Shown here one piece after another: positions 12,701 through 27,128 of a stretch of 64,000 nt of DNA. The translations under genes were made by a program, and so were the position numbers. The DNA comes from Rhynochetos jubatus (lineage: Eukaryota > Chordata > Aves > Eurypygiformes > Rhynochetidae). The DNA lies in NCBI GenBank assembly GCA_027574665.1, contig CM050654.1, positions 28,229,722-28,293,721 of the forward strand. The letters are read 5' to 3'. Within the stretch, counting starts at the first letter, position 1. Each line of letters begins with the position of its first letter. The notes below the pieces were generated by a model. That model worked only from the letters and a program-made list of their open reading frames with translations, was not told where the DNA came from and did no database searches.

Positions 12701-15700
12701 GCAGTGCTATATCTGCTGGAGTGAGCGATAACACTGTAACACATTTTTGTGTTAAGCAACACAAACAACAATGCCTGCAGGTTAAACAGTACCTGAGCAG
12801 CTGATAGGTCTCCTGCACTGTTAGTTCCAGGAGGCAATATCTACTGGCTTCATTCATGCGTGAGGCACAGTTGTAATGTTGGGTTTATTAGCTCTTGCAG
12901 TACTTTCCCTCTATGCAGGTAAATGATTTTTGCGAGCAAGTTTGCTTTGGGCAAGTATGGGTATTCAAGACATTTTGGGAACAAGTAAGGTTGTGTAGAT
13001 CTAACTCAAACATGACCCTTGGATGAAAAAGTCCAAGGGCTTGTCCAGTTGGTTTCACACTGTTACTCCTGGATGGAGTCCAATAGCTTGTGCTGTGCTT
13101 CAGCTTAAATATTACTTCAGAAATGACAGCCAGTCTTGACCTGAAGCCATAAAAGTGTGAGAGTGATACATTTAGCCCACAACTAGGTAGAAAGATTCTA
13201 GCTTTGGTGATGAAAGCCTTGGCTCATTTTAAATGTTAACAGAGATACAGCCTCAGAGGAAAAGAACCTGTTGTACTCTGATTCAGTGTATTTCAATGGT
13301 TAATTACACTAATTAAAAAATGTTTAATATGAATTTGCTCAATTTCAATTTCCATAAATTGTCTGCTATGCCTTTCTCTGCAAGATTAAAGGACCATTTT
13401 GTATATGCTATTTTCTCCCCAGGAAGGGTACTAATGCACTAATCATGGCTGTCTCAAGTCTTCTTTGAGATACGATCTAATTCGTTCCCCATAAATATTT
13501 TTCTTCATCCCTTGAGCTATGTTTGTGTCTCCTCCCTACACACCCTGTAGTTTTTCAACATCCTCTGTAAAATGTCAACAGCAGAACTGGACATGCCATT
13601 CCGGTATGCAGGAAATGTGCCAGCATCAGGTGAGCAGTGCCAGACAGGGAACAAAAATCATTGCAGTGCTTGCCTGCTGGTGCATTCAAGGAATGAGTTT
13701 GTTCACCCATTATATCATCTCTGCAAAGTATGTTGAGTTGTTTCTTTGTTATGAACCATAAATATAACATACTGGTTACTAGGGTTTGGTTTTTCATTCC
13801 TTATTTTTAGAGCAGTAATATTGCTTTTCACTTGGCTAAAGTGCACTTTGTTTGGATGGACCAAACTTTCAGAGCAAAATCTGTAACTGCCCATATTGAC
13901 CTTTATTGGTCATGTCACTCTCTCTGATGAGGACCAATTCTATGTTTACCTCCAGCTCATCTATGGGATACCCCACAGGAAGGTGGACTAGGAACTTTAC
14001 AACTCAGGCTTGCAGTTCCTTGGTTCTAATGCAGCTGTTTCATGTTTTCATAAGAAGGTAAGACAAGTCCTATTTAACCTTGGTAAAGAATAGCATTATG
14101 ATTGTGAAAAGAAACCGGAGTGACATGTAGGTGAAACATTCTGGTAATGTTCCCATGCTGCCAGCTAGTGTGAAATATGCCACCTCCATGACTAGAATTT
14201 ATCCTGTCTGCAGCGTGCAGCTGCTTTGTGTTAGCAAAGATTCCTGATACTGGTTTATATGGGTTCATAGGCAAATCCATCCGAAATAAGACAAACTTTG
14301 GGCTCAAGTCTCCAAGGTATCCATCAAGACTTTGCCTTGCAAATTATCTTAGTTCAGTCCAATGAGTTCTGATACAACAGTTCATTATCTGGGGAAGAGA
14401 ACAGCTTTTCACAAAATGGAAGCCAAATATCCAGTTTTTTAAAAATCAAAGCTACGCACGAAGACAGTCCTGAAAGCCCTCCAGTGGTCTACAATAACAT
14501 GAAGATTAAGATTCTTTCTGTTGCATAGAAGCCATGTCTTGCAGAGTGTTGTCTTCTTGAATAAAGCTGCCGTCACAAAGGTAATGTCTTGCTGTCTGTA
14601 TAATGCAGCGAATAGGTGTCAAGCTTTAAAAGACTCATTGAACAAAAGCTGAGAATAATAAGTAAAACATCTAAATAATGTAACTTTCTAACTAAATTAG
14701 TCTTACATTTTTTGAAAGTGCTGCTTTAGTTTCCCTCATACAGGAGAGGTCATGTTACTGTAGCTGTCTTAAGTTGCCACTGAGAAGATGGACAGGGCTT
14801 CCAAGTAACACGAGGTCCACTGAGGAAGTAAATGGAAATAATACTTGGTCAACCGTTCTGACACAAATACTATGAGGACTGTGCTGAGAAACCATCAGGG
14901 ACAGCTTCCTAACAAAGAAAAGGAAATACTGCTTTATTAATTGTTCTGTTGAGCTGTGCAGCTTCTTGCTTCACCATGTCTGAGACACAAAAAGATTTAT
15001 GTGAATTCAAATAATTTCCCTAGAAGTTAATGGAAGAAAAAGCCTTACAATCGGAGAACACAACCACCTTCCTCTGATATAGGAAATCTCTAAATCACAA
15101 ATATTTGGAGCATATTTTAGAGAAATTGCACCATAAGCTTCCCCTGTTTTGTATTCTTCTCCTATGTATCTGTATTTGGAGATGAGGTACTAGTTTACAT
15201 GGGACTTTTTCTGTACCAGTAAAGCTCTTCTATGTTATGCTGATTTTCTTACAGAGCTACACACTTTCCCTATAATACTGGAATCAGCCTCTAATGGCAT
15301 CTCCAGTTTACTGCGATATCATTAAGAGGAAGGTGAGAGAGTTTTGTTGGCCTGAATGAACTAGAGACAAAATAAGCTGAAAGAAAAGCTCACTACACAG
15401 GGAACCAGACTTAATATTCAGCAGCGGGAAGTAACTCCTCTAGTAGCAAAGAAATAAGGGCTGGATGCAGTCAAGATATTTATAGCAGGGTAACAACAGG
15501 AGAGCAGGATAGAGAGGTGCTGCCCAGCAGCGTACCTGTTCCTACAACAGACCAGAGTGTGTGAGCCATGTGGGGTGTAGCTTCTGTCTCACTGGGAATG
15601 GTGCAATGCTGAGATCTGACTGAGAAGCCCACACCATGCTGCCTGAGGTGTCCAGGGTGAGAGAAGGAGGGTAGAAGGAATTGCATCCCCTCTAAATATC

Positions 15701-18700
15701 CTGCTCTGCCAGAAAATTACTTACGTGGACTATCCATACAGAACTATACAGAAATATGGAACTGCTCGTCTAATTCAGAGTATTCTGTTATGCCAGAAAA
15801 GCTATTTTAGGTGCTCTTCCCTAACCATCACTATGTTTTCACACTGCATTTTTTTTCCTCCTTCAAGCTTCTCTCCATACTTCATCTTTGGGTACAAATG
15901 CATTCTGAAACCTAAACAAAAAATGCTGTATTTGGCACCCCTCTAGCCAAATCAGATGAACAACTAAAAAACTTCCTTATAAAAGCTTCTCCACAGCTGT
16001 GGCTATTTACTAAATAGGAGAGAATTAGCTTCTTAGTGGAAACCAGCACAGAAAGTTAACTACATCTAGTTGCTGTGTTAGATTGCAATCCCTAGATAAT
16101 TGGTAGGATTCATGATTCTTGGATAATAGCAGTATTTTGGAGAATGAAATCCAGGTGTGCAGAGATTGAGTCAGTGTCAAGAAGCAGGGTATGCTGGGAA
16201 TTCTGTCATTGAAAAAAAGCTTCTGGCCATTGAAGACTAAAATAGCTTAGGTAGAATATGGGTTTAGGTTGAAACAAGTTTGAGGCACTTAATGGCAAAG
16301 TGCTATTGTCAGTCTTGGTAGCAAAGCATAAATAAAGTCTTTGTTATTGACCTTACTAGGCAGTAAATACAGGCTTTCTGAGAAACCTTCGATGCATAGG
16401 TGTACCTCTTGAAGGCATCTCTGTTCAATTTTCTGTTAGGTCTAAAGGATCTGGCTGTGTATCTCTATTTCTTACTATGAGGCTGTTACTGATAGGAAAG
16501 GCTGCTTCTGAAGATAGGGTTCAACTCTGACTTAAAAACTCTAATCAAACCAGGGGGCTTCAGGCAGATTCTGTTTTCAGTTATCTCTGTGGAAATTGAG
16601 TAGCTTTATCAAAACCAGCTGATAGTATAAGAGTAGAGAGCAGTGGGCAGCATATGTTCTATGTAACTTTGTCTTCTAAATAACCTTCTTTGTACTGCTA
16701 CTAAATCACAATATTCCTTTTCAAAGAGTATCTGAAATCACTTCCCTGCAGAAACAAAGGAGCAGCAGCAGTATTATTCTGTTTTCTGTTTTACTGAGTT
16801 CGGAACTTAATTAAAATAAATGCGGAAAAATAAACTAAATATTCAAAAATAAATTGAACTATTTTGTGAATGTTGAACATTCACTTGCAGTACACAGGCT
16901 GATGGGGCGGGAGAAGAAACTTGTTGTTCCTCTTGTTTTAGACTTTAAATTTAAGGGTGATGTCTTTACTTTGCAAAGTGCTTGGGTTATGGATCATGGT
17001 AGAACAAATTCTATTTTTTTTTTTCCCCCCTAATCTTATTGTCTGTGACTAATTCCAAGTTTTACCCTCCTTACCTGACTGTGATAATTTCTGGCTGCCA
17101 TATAAACAGGATTACCCATTCTAAGCATTATAGATCCAGCAGTCAATTCCCAGATCTCTGGGAATTCTGAGACAGTGAACTATATTGTATGTGGCATTAA
17201 TAGGCAACTTAAATTTTGTTGGGTTTTTAATACATATTTTTTTAAAAATCAGCAACTTTCCACGAATTTTCATCCACAATAATTACACTTATCAGCACCA
17301 TAGTATTTTTCTTATCTATTTCAATTTCTTGCCATTACCTTAAGCTGCTGCTGTCCGCAGAAAATGTGAGCAAAACTGTGTGCCTTCGTAAAAGCAAATC
17401 TCCAGCTTACAATGCAAGATCTTGTGTAAGAGGTGAAAATTAAAAATTAGTTATTTTTTTTAGTCCTCTAAGACATCATATGCTTGTGATGTAGATCTTT
17501 CAAACTTTCCCCCTTGATCTGAATATTCCTGTGCGGTAACTAACATTGGACAGGCCCATAATAGTAAAACTGTCAGTAAGTCTTCCTTTTCAAATGAGCA
17601 GAAAAACTTGTTTAAAGCACCTTCCATCTTTGAAAGCATTTTCCCCTTCATAAACCTTGAAGTGCTACAGCAAAGCTGGAGCTGTCTGCATACAGAAGCC
17701 TGCCTGTCACTTATGGAAAACTCAAATTTCATATATCAAGGGCTTGTGTGAAAATTGCTTTGAGTGTTAATTGCCCAAATGATTCAGCTTTGTAAGAGCT
17801 TCTCTTATGTGCTCAAGTATGTCTCGTAGCATGCTGAGTGCCAAGCTCCAATAGAGAAACAGCTGTGCTCTGCTCCCAGATGTTTGAAGAAGATAATTCT
17901 TGCCCATCATTTCAGTCCCCCTCCCACAATCCTGAGAAATTTGTTTAATGAAGTCATTAATGCACAATAGCGTATTTTTTTTTTCTGTTAAAAGAATACT
18001 CTTCCCTAGAATGTGTGCAAGTTTGCCTTGTCTTATAATTACAGTAGCACATTGTCAGATTAACTGTGCGGAGGAGATAAAACAAAAGCCATCAGTTCTG
18101 CAAATTTAAGACTCTGCCAATATAATTTAGAAAGGATCAGACCCCTCTGCTTTCAGAGATGCTGTTTGTTTGCCATGTTTGAGGTCATTTTAATTCACCA
18201 ATTTACCTATTGCAACATGATTTGCTGTTGAAAACTTAACAAAAATATACTCAGTCTTAAGTCTTGGATTCAAGCCTTTTCATAACTGTTCTTCATCCAG
18301 ATCTCAGTTTTCAATATGTCCATGTATCAGAGCCTTGACCAATTTACATTGTTTACATTTTTATTTAAGTCAAAGTAGCTACACTGAAGACAAGGGATCT
18401 GTGTTAATTTATACCAGCTGCCTGTGGGCTGAGCTGAAACCTTGGGTCCAACCTAGAACACAACCTTTTACAGGGAGATCCTGCCTGAGCTTTGCCCATC
18501 AGTGTGCAGGTGCAGAGAATTTCAAAGAGAGGTTTTCTGTGCTATATGGCAATAAAATATTTGTGAAATCCACATCTCTATCTTTGTAGTGGGTGACTAC
18601 CATCAATTCCTAGTCTTATCTAACTCAGCTGTCAGATCAGATTCCTCTCAGACTATGTTGCAACGGAGTTTGAACAACCACAGATAGGTACCGAGTTAAT

Positions 18701-21700
18701 TCAGCCTGTCTTTGTGGCCAGGCTGCTCTTGAATCACAAAAATATAGCTGTATTTACACAGTGCAGCTGCTAGACGATATGAGTTCACTTTCCACAGTTC
18801 CCAAGGTACCATGGTAGAGCTCATCTGTCTTCCCAGGGCCATGCCTTTGTGTGTTCACCCAACAACACAGCATTCCTAGCCTCCAGGTTGTGCTGACTTT
18901 ACAGCATCCAATCCAGCTGCTGTTGCGAGTTATGGACTCTGCCCAGCATCTGTAACCTCTTCCAGCAATTGCTACAGTTATTGCAAAGTCCGTTTTTGCT
19001 GCTTCAATCAGAGGTGCTAAGACCCTCTGGAAAGCATTTTGCCTGTAGCTGATGGCCCTCAAGCTGGCAGCAGATGTTGATGTGGAGATTATTGAGGGTG
19101 CAGGCAGATCTGAGGGATGAGGGCAGAGATCCTTGTGTTGATGGTAGGGTGAAGCAGCTGCTCTGAAACAGAGCCACAGCTACAAAAACTGTGCAAGTCT
19201 GGGGTGGCCAGAGTGACTCTATAGATGCTGCTTCTCTTTATGAAGCTAAGTGAGACATTTCCTTGTATCTCTATCAAATGATTCATCCAAAGTTAGGACA
19301 TACTCATTGGGATACAAATTTGCTGATTTTGTTCCCGCTGGTGGTAACGAGTACAGTGGTGCAAAGCTTAACATTCTCTATACGGGATTAGCAAAAGATC
19401 TTAAGAAGAAGGATTTGTACTGATATCTTGTCCCGTTAGCTGGAATATGCAAGTCTGTAGTTTACAGGTTGTTTCAGTGAGGTGATGTGCAGCCAGTGTG
19501 TGCTGTTCAGAGCAAACATGTGAGATGTAGTGCTGTTTCACTCACCAACCACAAAAAACTAGAAAACAGGCAGAAACATACAGGCAGAGTATGAATGATT
19601 CCCAAGGTATGCACATCTTTTTATTTCTGCTTTTTTACATTCAGGTGTTGCCTGTAGGTAGAAGTACTATTTGGATTAGGCTAATTTATCAGCCACAGTA
19701 ACCGCTGACATGAAAACTGAATGGGCATGTAAATGTTCTGCATCCCAGCAGCAATGTATACCCTTCTGGAGCAGAAAGCTATGTATCTTTGGAGCCATTA
19801 TTTTATTTTACTGTTAAAAAACAAACAAAACAAAAAATCCACCAAATCCAAAATACTTTATTGAAGTCTCAGTGCAAATCTGGGCACACTCAGAGGCCTT
19901 GCTTGTAAAACTAGTGGAGTCCCTCATTCCTGCTTTCCCAGTTCCTTGTAGACTTAGTTGCCTTTTTGGCCAGGAACAACTTGGCCAAGTCACCATCTCA
20001 CCTCATAGACATCTTGGGCTGGCTGATTCATTTTGTCTTTGATTTTTTTTACAGACTTTCCCCATTTTAGTGTCCTTAACTGGAAGGACATGAGAAATCA
20101 CAACAATACCAATTTACTTGAAAGTCAGTAGATGTTGAAAGTCAGAAAGCCCCAAGTGTTTACCAGCTGATACTTTAGAAAGTTGTTCACCTTGGCAAAG
20201 GGTCTTATCTCCTGGGAGCTGTAGTACTGACAAGGCATGTTAACTGCTTTTAACTAATATTGGAGTTTTCATATGGGAAATAATTTTAATAGGAGTGCTA
20301 GCTCTTTGTTACTCCAAAAACCACTAGAAAAATAAGCCAATACTCAACTATTTCATCATTAATTTGCCGCAAATGGACGTTTCAAATACTAGTTCTTTTC
20401 TTTTTAATTCTCAGGAAATATATAGTATTTATTCTGATGGTCTTTGCTAAGAAACAAACTGTAATGGGCAAATATAATTGTTCTTTTGGGGAAGTAATTT
20501 TTCTCTTTAACTCATAGAAGGCTTGTGGTGTTTCTATATTGTCTGTAAGATATTATACAGCTAAAGGTAACCTCCAAAAATTATTTTCTAACTGCAATAG
20601 GACAAAATATTCGTGATAATTGGCTGTCGGGTCAGAGGGAACTAAAATCTGTGGTTTATTAAAAAGGGATACTCGCTGAGTATCTATATCATGATCTAGT
20701 GGACCAAGAAGTGCAGGAAGTGCACCTGTAATTTTTATAAGCTATCCCACTGCATATAGCTCTTGTGTATTAAGTGTTCCTGACCAACTGGGAATGTAAG
20801 AGAGGCGCTAGTCTCAGCTGGAAGCTGAAACTAAATCTGCTTAGCTAAATCTGGAGAAGATCCTGCTTTTAGCTGTAATAGTCACAGTTTAGTACTCATT
20901 ATCACCAATGACTTTTAAAGGACCAGCATATAACTGTAACAGTCTTCACCTTTGTGCAAGAGAATAGGGCACCCAACTTGTTATTGTGAATGAATCATTG
21001 AGCTTTACCTGAGATACAGGAGATTTTTTGTTTACTTGCAGAATCCAAAGGGTTTTCTGATTTTCTTCAGAACCAGCCTTAGTTAGGAAACCAAAGTCAG
21101 CTTTGACAATGTCAGCTAAAAAGTAATGGACATCCCACAAACTTATTACTAGCAACAGAGTGTACTGTGACACAACTGCAACCTTATGAAACCTTGCACT
21201 GATAAATGATACTGTAATTTTCTTAGTCTTTCTGGTAGAATATTGGGTGAGAGTTAAAACTGAAGACATACAGTCTTAAACTTACACATACAGCAACAAG
21301 GTGGAGAAGACAATGTTGGAAAATATTGCAAGACTGTTACCAAATAAAAACCAAGGATATGTTCTTGCAGATACTCTGGATAGCGACTACAGAGATACAT
21401 ATGTTAAATATACAGTTTTAAGAAACTGCATAGCATTTTCTTGGAGGTTTAAGTTTCCATAATAATAACAATAAAACAAAACAGAGCCCTGGGAAGGTGT
21501 GAACTCCTGCCTGGACTCAGAGCTAGGCAATGAATGATTATATGTATTTTCCCAGCTCTGCCTTAACCCAATGCACATAGAGAGAGAGGGCAAGACCTGG
21601 GAAGACATTGCACAAGAAAAATGATTATTAGATAAAATGACAAAAACACATTCCACGAGTGTTACTGCAGAGGGAAGATGAAACAAAAATATTACTTTGC

Positions 21701-23382
21701 CTTTGTGCAATGTTAACAAATTTTACTATACAGAACTGTTGGAAAACAGTTTTAGTGAATACTGACCTCTTATTCATTTGGTTAAAAATGTTTCTTTATT
21801 GTATTGAATATTTATTTACTCTTTATTAAAGAAAGGAGAGAATTATGAGAAGTTAAGAGGTGACTTGTTTTCCAAAAGCAATTCAACTTTGGCCAAGAAA
21901 TTGGTTTATAGAATAGGTATTGTTTGGTCCATGTCAGAACAATGTTCTGGTGATGCTTTCTTTCAGATCTTCAATGTCACCCTGCTTTGTGTGGGGAGTC
22001 TGACCTTCTTTGGGAATGTGACCTTAATTCACAACTATGCCATTAGCTTTCTTACCAAGATGACAGCGTTATGCCGTTTGACAAAACTGTTTCTTCAAGT
22101 GATAAATTGTTCTGTACCCCCCTAATCAAACCAATAACAGTCCCCTCCATCCCCTGAAAATCAGATCTATGAAAAGGTCAGTCAGAACCTAATAAGAGAT
22201 TTCCTGATCTTGCAGCAGGAGAGAACAAAAGCTGGACTAGAGGGCTGAGGCAAAATGAAAAAACTGTGACAGGCTTTCAAAATCCATGTAACTTATACCT
22301 CCAAGTGGGACAGTGAGTAAGTTGACTTGGTAGGTCTGATAAGGTTTAAAGCAATCTGATCTTGAACTATTCACTCTTATCCATTGGCTTGTAATTCATT
22401 TTTCATTGCAGTCAGTGAAGCTGCAGAGATGAGAAATCTGGTTAAAAAACATAGCTGCCACATGTTTTTTGGAGGGGAAGAAGAGGAGAGAGCTTTTGAA
22501 TGTGAAGACTAAGAAAAATAATCCTTTGGGGACTGGGCAGAAATCTCTATGACTAATTCTTGTGCTTAAACTTTTGGCAAGTGTTCAGTACCTTGCTGTT
22601 CAGGGGAATCAGCTTGTTCCTGATTCTGCACTGTGCCTTTCATTTGTCATTCTGCTTTCTTATGTCACGGTGTCAGAAGCATCACTCATGTCATGCAAGA
22701 AGAAAGACTGAAAGAGTCCTGAGCTCCCTTCATGGAACAACGGTCTTTATCCCTTTACCAGAAAACTGAGAGATGTAATAATCTCTCTGATTCTTCCACT
22801 TCTGTTCTGGTAGGTAAGTTGTGCTGCTGCTGAACAGAAGAGAATGGAGATATTTCAGCTCTATAGAAGAATTTCTGAGCACCAGACTGTATTTATGCAT
22901 AATGTTACAGGAATACTAGAAAAGGTATGGAGAGCCCTGAGGGTCACACACAGAGTCATGAAACAATTTATGAATGGAGAGGAAAGCAGAAATTGACAGT
23001 AAAGAAAGGCAGAAAGTGTAATTTAATTGAAATACAATATAAAATCTTATTTGAGTTAAATATGACTTACAGTGGGCTTTATTAAAATGCTATTGATCAC
23101 TCCATTAGGTGTTAGAATGAATAAAGATGATTGTTCTTAGTAACCAAGAATGTGGTGTTGAGTTGTATTTTATCAGCATATCCATATGTCACACTGAGAA
23201 GGGCTTTCAAGTGAATCTGCTAGCAATCCCTCTGAGAGATTAAATGCTTTCTTTCCAAGATACTGGAAACAGAGTGACCGCTCAAGTCTTCCTGGTCATT
23301 AGCTAAATATCAGAAATTAGGAAGCATCTCTATGTGTAGCCTTAGCAAGATTGGCTGAAAAAGGTTTAGGTGTTACAACTGC

Positions 23383-23399
23383 TTTTTTTTTTTTTTTTT
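23383..23399 (+). repeat. Poly-T run
   Basis: Seventeen T in a row. Similar runs occur at 2643-2657 and 51557-51572. None adjoins a recognisable retrocopy. Confidence 0.85.
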
Positions 23400-24114
23400 A
23401 AAGCTGAAATAGAAATGTTAATCAAGATCTTTGCTGGGAAGTAGGTTCATTACTGCAAGGTCTGGACCCTTTTCTTTCTCAATGTAGTCAAAATATCCTG
23501 TACTAAGACTTTAGGTTCAGCACAAGAGGTGTGAAGAAAATAATATTTATGCATAAAATATTGCTATGTAATAGCACATATTGCTGAAAACCCTTATTTT
23601 CATGTACTTTTGCTTTCTTGGTATTTTTTTCCTTTTTTCCTCTTTGTTTCTGCTGTAAGCGTGTCAACTATGGTAATCTATAAAAGATTAATTTGATCCC
23701 AACAGACTTGCAGTATTTCTTGGCAAACGGCCTATGGCCAGTATCCATGGAATTACATGCCATGCAGTGCCACCGGTAAAAGTACAATCCATTACAGATT
23801 TGAGCTGCTGAAGTGCCTCCAATAACACTGAATCCCAGATGTGGTACGAAGGGTCAAATTTTCATAGTGCATTGGCTAATAGGGGAGGATCCAGGGCTTA
23901 GTCTTCAGTAGTCTTACCTGTCTGCTTGTCATCCTGGCAAGAACAGTGCTAGTGAACCATTGGGCTATTGCTGGCCTCTTCAGAGTCCTGTGCATCCAAG
24001 TCTTATGGCACATTAAAGGCCCATTGGAAGAGCTGTTCTTACCACAATTTCTCCACTTATGAATATTAAAACTTAGATCATTCACTGTCCTTCTGGTACC
24101 GTCCAGGTTTTCAC

Positions 24115-24139
24115 CATTTTGACCCATCATTTTGACCCA
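24115..24139 (+). repeat. Tandem 12-base duplication
   Basis: CATTTTGACCCA occurs twice with one T between. Confidence 0.8.
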
Positions 24140-26467
24140 ATAACATATCACTTAAAGACCTACAGTTTTTTTTTTTTCTCCACTGACAGCAATGATCTAT
24201 GAAAGATATGGTGGCTGAGGCAAAATTACAATACATATTCTACTAGGCATAGCCTCTTATTATTCTGTAACTAAGGATACATTAAGACAAAAGAGAAATT
24301 GTATGGAAAGCATGAAGAACAAAGCAGAAGTATTCACACTGGGTAGCAGTTGGGTGGAAGGCAGGCCATCCATCCGTAAATAGCCATTAGATGTTTATAA
24401 GCCTGCCTAGAATTTTTAAGAATACCATGCATTGGATAATAGACTAGTGTACAGGTCCACACTGGCACCCAGAGGGTAATGTTCCTTCAGAGAGTATTAT
24501 TGTTTGATTTCTTATTTGAAGTTTGACTCCTTCTTAGATCTATCAAAAGCTTCTCTTGCTTTTTTTAATGCAAACACCAGCAGTATATCTTTTAGGGTTT
24601 GCATGATCTATTAAGAAAAAATCTAATCTACTATTCCTTTTTGATCTATGTTCTTATGAAAACAACATAATTGGCAATTCTCAAAGTTCATGGTATTTTA
24701 AAAGAGAACAAAATATGTGAACAGTCTTTTAAATGCTGAAAAATGACAACTTTAATTATAAAGTTATTTGTTTCTTTATATTCTAGCATCTTTTTCCCCC
24801 ATTTCAAAATATAGTAGATTTACACCAGCAGTGTATTAATAGCTTCAGTAAATACAAATGTTATAGTCAGCTTTAACATACAATCAGAAGTAAGCTTTGA
24901 ATGCTGTGTTCTCCATTCTTGTCATAGCAATGCTGCAATTCAAATAGACTTTAATACAACATATCAGATATTTTACATCATACATACAGTTTGAAACAAC
25001 AGAAAAATCGTATGATGGCATGAGGTTATGCTGAAAGATCAGCTCTTATAAAGATTTCAACTTTAATTTAGTGTGTTTCTTTCTGACATGGGTGGGAATA
25101 CAATGTTTTCAGAAAGGGTATACATAGTGAAATTCTTGTCTCTGCTGAATTCGGTGGGATTTTATCCCACCACACAGGGAACATCTCTGTAGAATAAGGA
25201 TTCCTTATTTACAGTCACTAACAATATTACCTTCTTGAACTAGAGAAGGACCTCTACTATGACACACATTTAATTTCTTTGTAATATGGTTGAAATTTTT
25301 ACTCACCACTTATGTTTTTCTTTGATATTATTAGCTTCCTTTATTAACTACCTGAATTCCCAGACATCAGGTGTGTTCATCATTGCTTCTTTAGAAATCC
25401 TTTAGTTTTCTGTCTTATATGAACTGCTGCTGTGAAGCTTCTGCATTTTCTAAACACACAAAGCTTTCTTATGCGAAGAACTGAGAGATTTTAGAAAATT
25501 GAATAAACAGCTCTTAGTATATTTAACGTAAGTACTCTTTTCGTGTGTATTTATGAGCATTTTTTGATTGGACAGGCACATGCGAGGAATTCAAACACCT
25601 CATATAATTCAAATAAATTTATTGTCAGAAGTTACCTTCAGCAAGTATACTTTGATTTCTCTAAATGGCAGTATCTATTTTGTTTGATGAAAAACTGCTC
25701 TCTATATCTATTGGCATCTAATTACCTTCTCCCCCTCTGTATCGTTTTACTGATTTACATCTTGTCTCAGTGAATCCTCACAGGCTGTAATTAGTGGTGC
25801 CATCCTACTTATCGTGCAGCTCTAAATGTTTCAGCACCTTGTATGCATTATTGCTAAAAAGGAACAGCCTTTTTTATTTTCCTATCCCAGTGATCCCTAG
25901 ATTTTATTTAAGAGAAAAATCGATGTTGGTGTTCTGAGGGATCCCCTAGAAGTTTTTAATAGCCCCCAAAGTGATTTGGTCCTGTTGTTCTAAAAAGAAA
26001 AAAATACATATATAGTTATCTTGACTGCTTAAACACTCTTCAGGGCTGCATTAATGTGCAAAGACACGTTGGACCTTAGGAAAACCTGGAATGATAGAGG
26101 CCAAGCTGCAGAAAAAAATGTGTACCAGGTCCAGGAATGGGTAGCCAGATACACATTTGGGACTGACTTCTTTTGGACAGAATTACTCTGCTGAGCTGCA
26201 GTGCTGATACAGGGACTGACACTGGCAAGTAGTCATTTTTGTGCAGGGGAGGACTGTACAGACATCCTCTGAAAATTAGAAGAAATTGAGATGCAGATGT
26301 TAAGGTAGAATGGTAGAATATTGAATTGTGAAGCCTGTTTTCAAAGCTTGACAAGAAGAGATGGTTTAAAAGAGATTAGTTTACTTGTGGAAACGATTTT
26401 TTCTTTTTTCAGGGAGAGAATTTGAAAGGTCCATGGATCCACCCTTAAAGCTTATCAATGTAATCAG

Positions 26468-27128
26468 AAATCATAGAATCATAAAATCATAGAATTTTTA
26501 GGGTTGGAATGGACCTTTAACATCATCCAGTTCCAACCTCCTGCCATGGGCAGGGACACCCTCCACTAGACCAGGTTGCTCAAAGCCTCATCCAGCCTGG
26601 CCTTGAACACTCCCAGGGATGGGGCACCCACAACTTCTCTGGGCAACCTGTTCCAGTGCTTCACCACCCTCTCCGTGAAGAACTTCTTCCTGATATCTGA
26701 TCTAAACCTCCACACTTTCTGTTTAAGCCCATTACCCCTTGTCCTGTCACTACAGGCCCTTGTAAAAAGCCGCCCCAGCTTCCTTGTAGGCCCCCTTCAG
26801 GTACTGGAGGGCTGCAATAAGGTCTTCCCAGACCCTTCTCAAGGCTGAACAAGCCCAATTCTCTCAGCCTTTCTTCATAGGAGAGGTGCTCCAGCTCTCT
26901 GATCATCTTCGTGGTCTCCTCTGGACTTGTTCCAACAGATCTATATCCTTATGTTGAAGGTTTCAAAGCTGGACACAGTACTCCAGGTGGGGTCTCACAA
27001 GAGTGGAGTAGAGGGAGAGAATCACCTCCCTCGACCTGCTGGCCACACTTTTCCTGATACAGCCCAGGATACGATTAGCTTTCTGGGCTGCTAGTGTACA
27101 CTCATGTTCGGTTTTCCATCCACCAAAA
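26468..27128 (-). mobile_element. CR1 LINE, 5'-truncated 3' end
   Basis: On the minus strand this stretch runs from the C-terminal part of the CR1 reverse-transcriptase ORF through the short 3' UTR to the ATTCTATGATTCTATG-type terminal repeats at about 26468-26498. Conceptual translation of the minus strand near 26840-26906 shows EERLRELGLFSLEK, a hallmark of the CR1 ORF2 end. The frame is broken by several shifts, so it is a dead copy of about 660 bases. The 5' truncation is typical of target-primed LINE insertion. The upper limit near 27128 is approximate because similarity fades there. Confidence 0.93.

Larger units (their letters stand above)
9738..26467. other. Gene-free, AT-rich sequence
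   Basis: No gene is supported. The longer open frames (18754-19062 and 20946-21269 on the minus strand) lack family motifs. A 9-base inverted repeat at 16866-16884 is at chance level. Parts may hold conserved non-coding DNA, which cannot be judged without an alignment. Confidence 0.6.

Noticed and set aside
16866-16884. 9-base palindrome GTGAATGTT-G-AACATTCAC
   Set aside because: Chance level for 64 kb.
18020-18240. Possible conserved non-coding elements (also 38780-39010 and 40940-41110)
   Set aside because: They look like typical conserved AT-rich blocks, but conservation cannot be judged from one sequence.
18754-19062. 102-codon minus-strand open frame in a slightly GC-richer patch
   Set aside because: No domain or family motif, and no splice or promoter context.
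19814-20090. Processed-pseudogene-like stretch with AATAAA on the minus strand
   Set aside because: No known protein can be followed through it, and there is no A-tail after the signal; the strand carries T runs instead.
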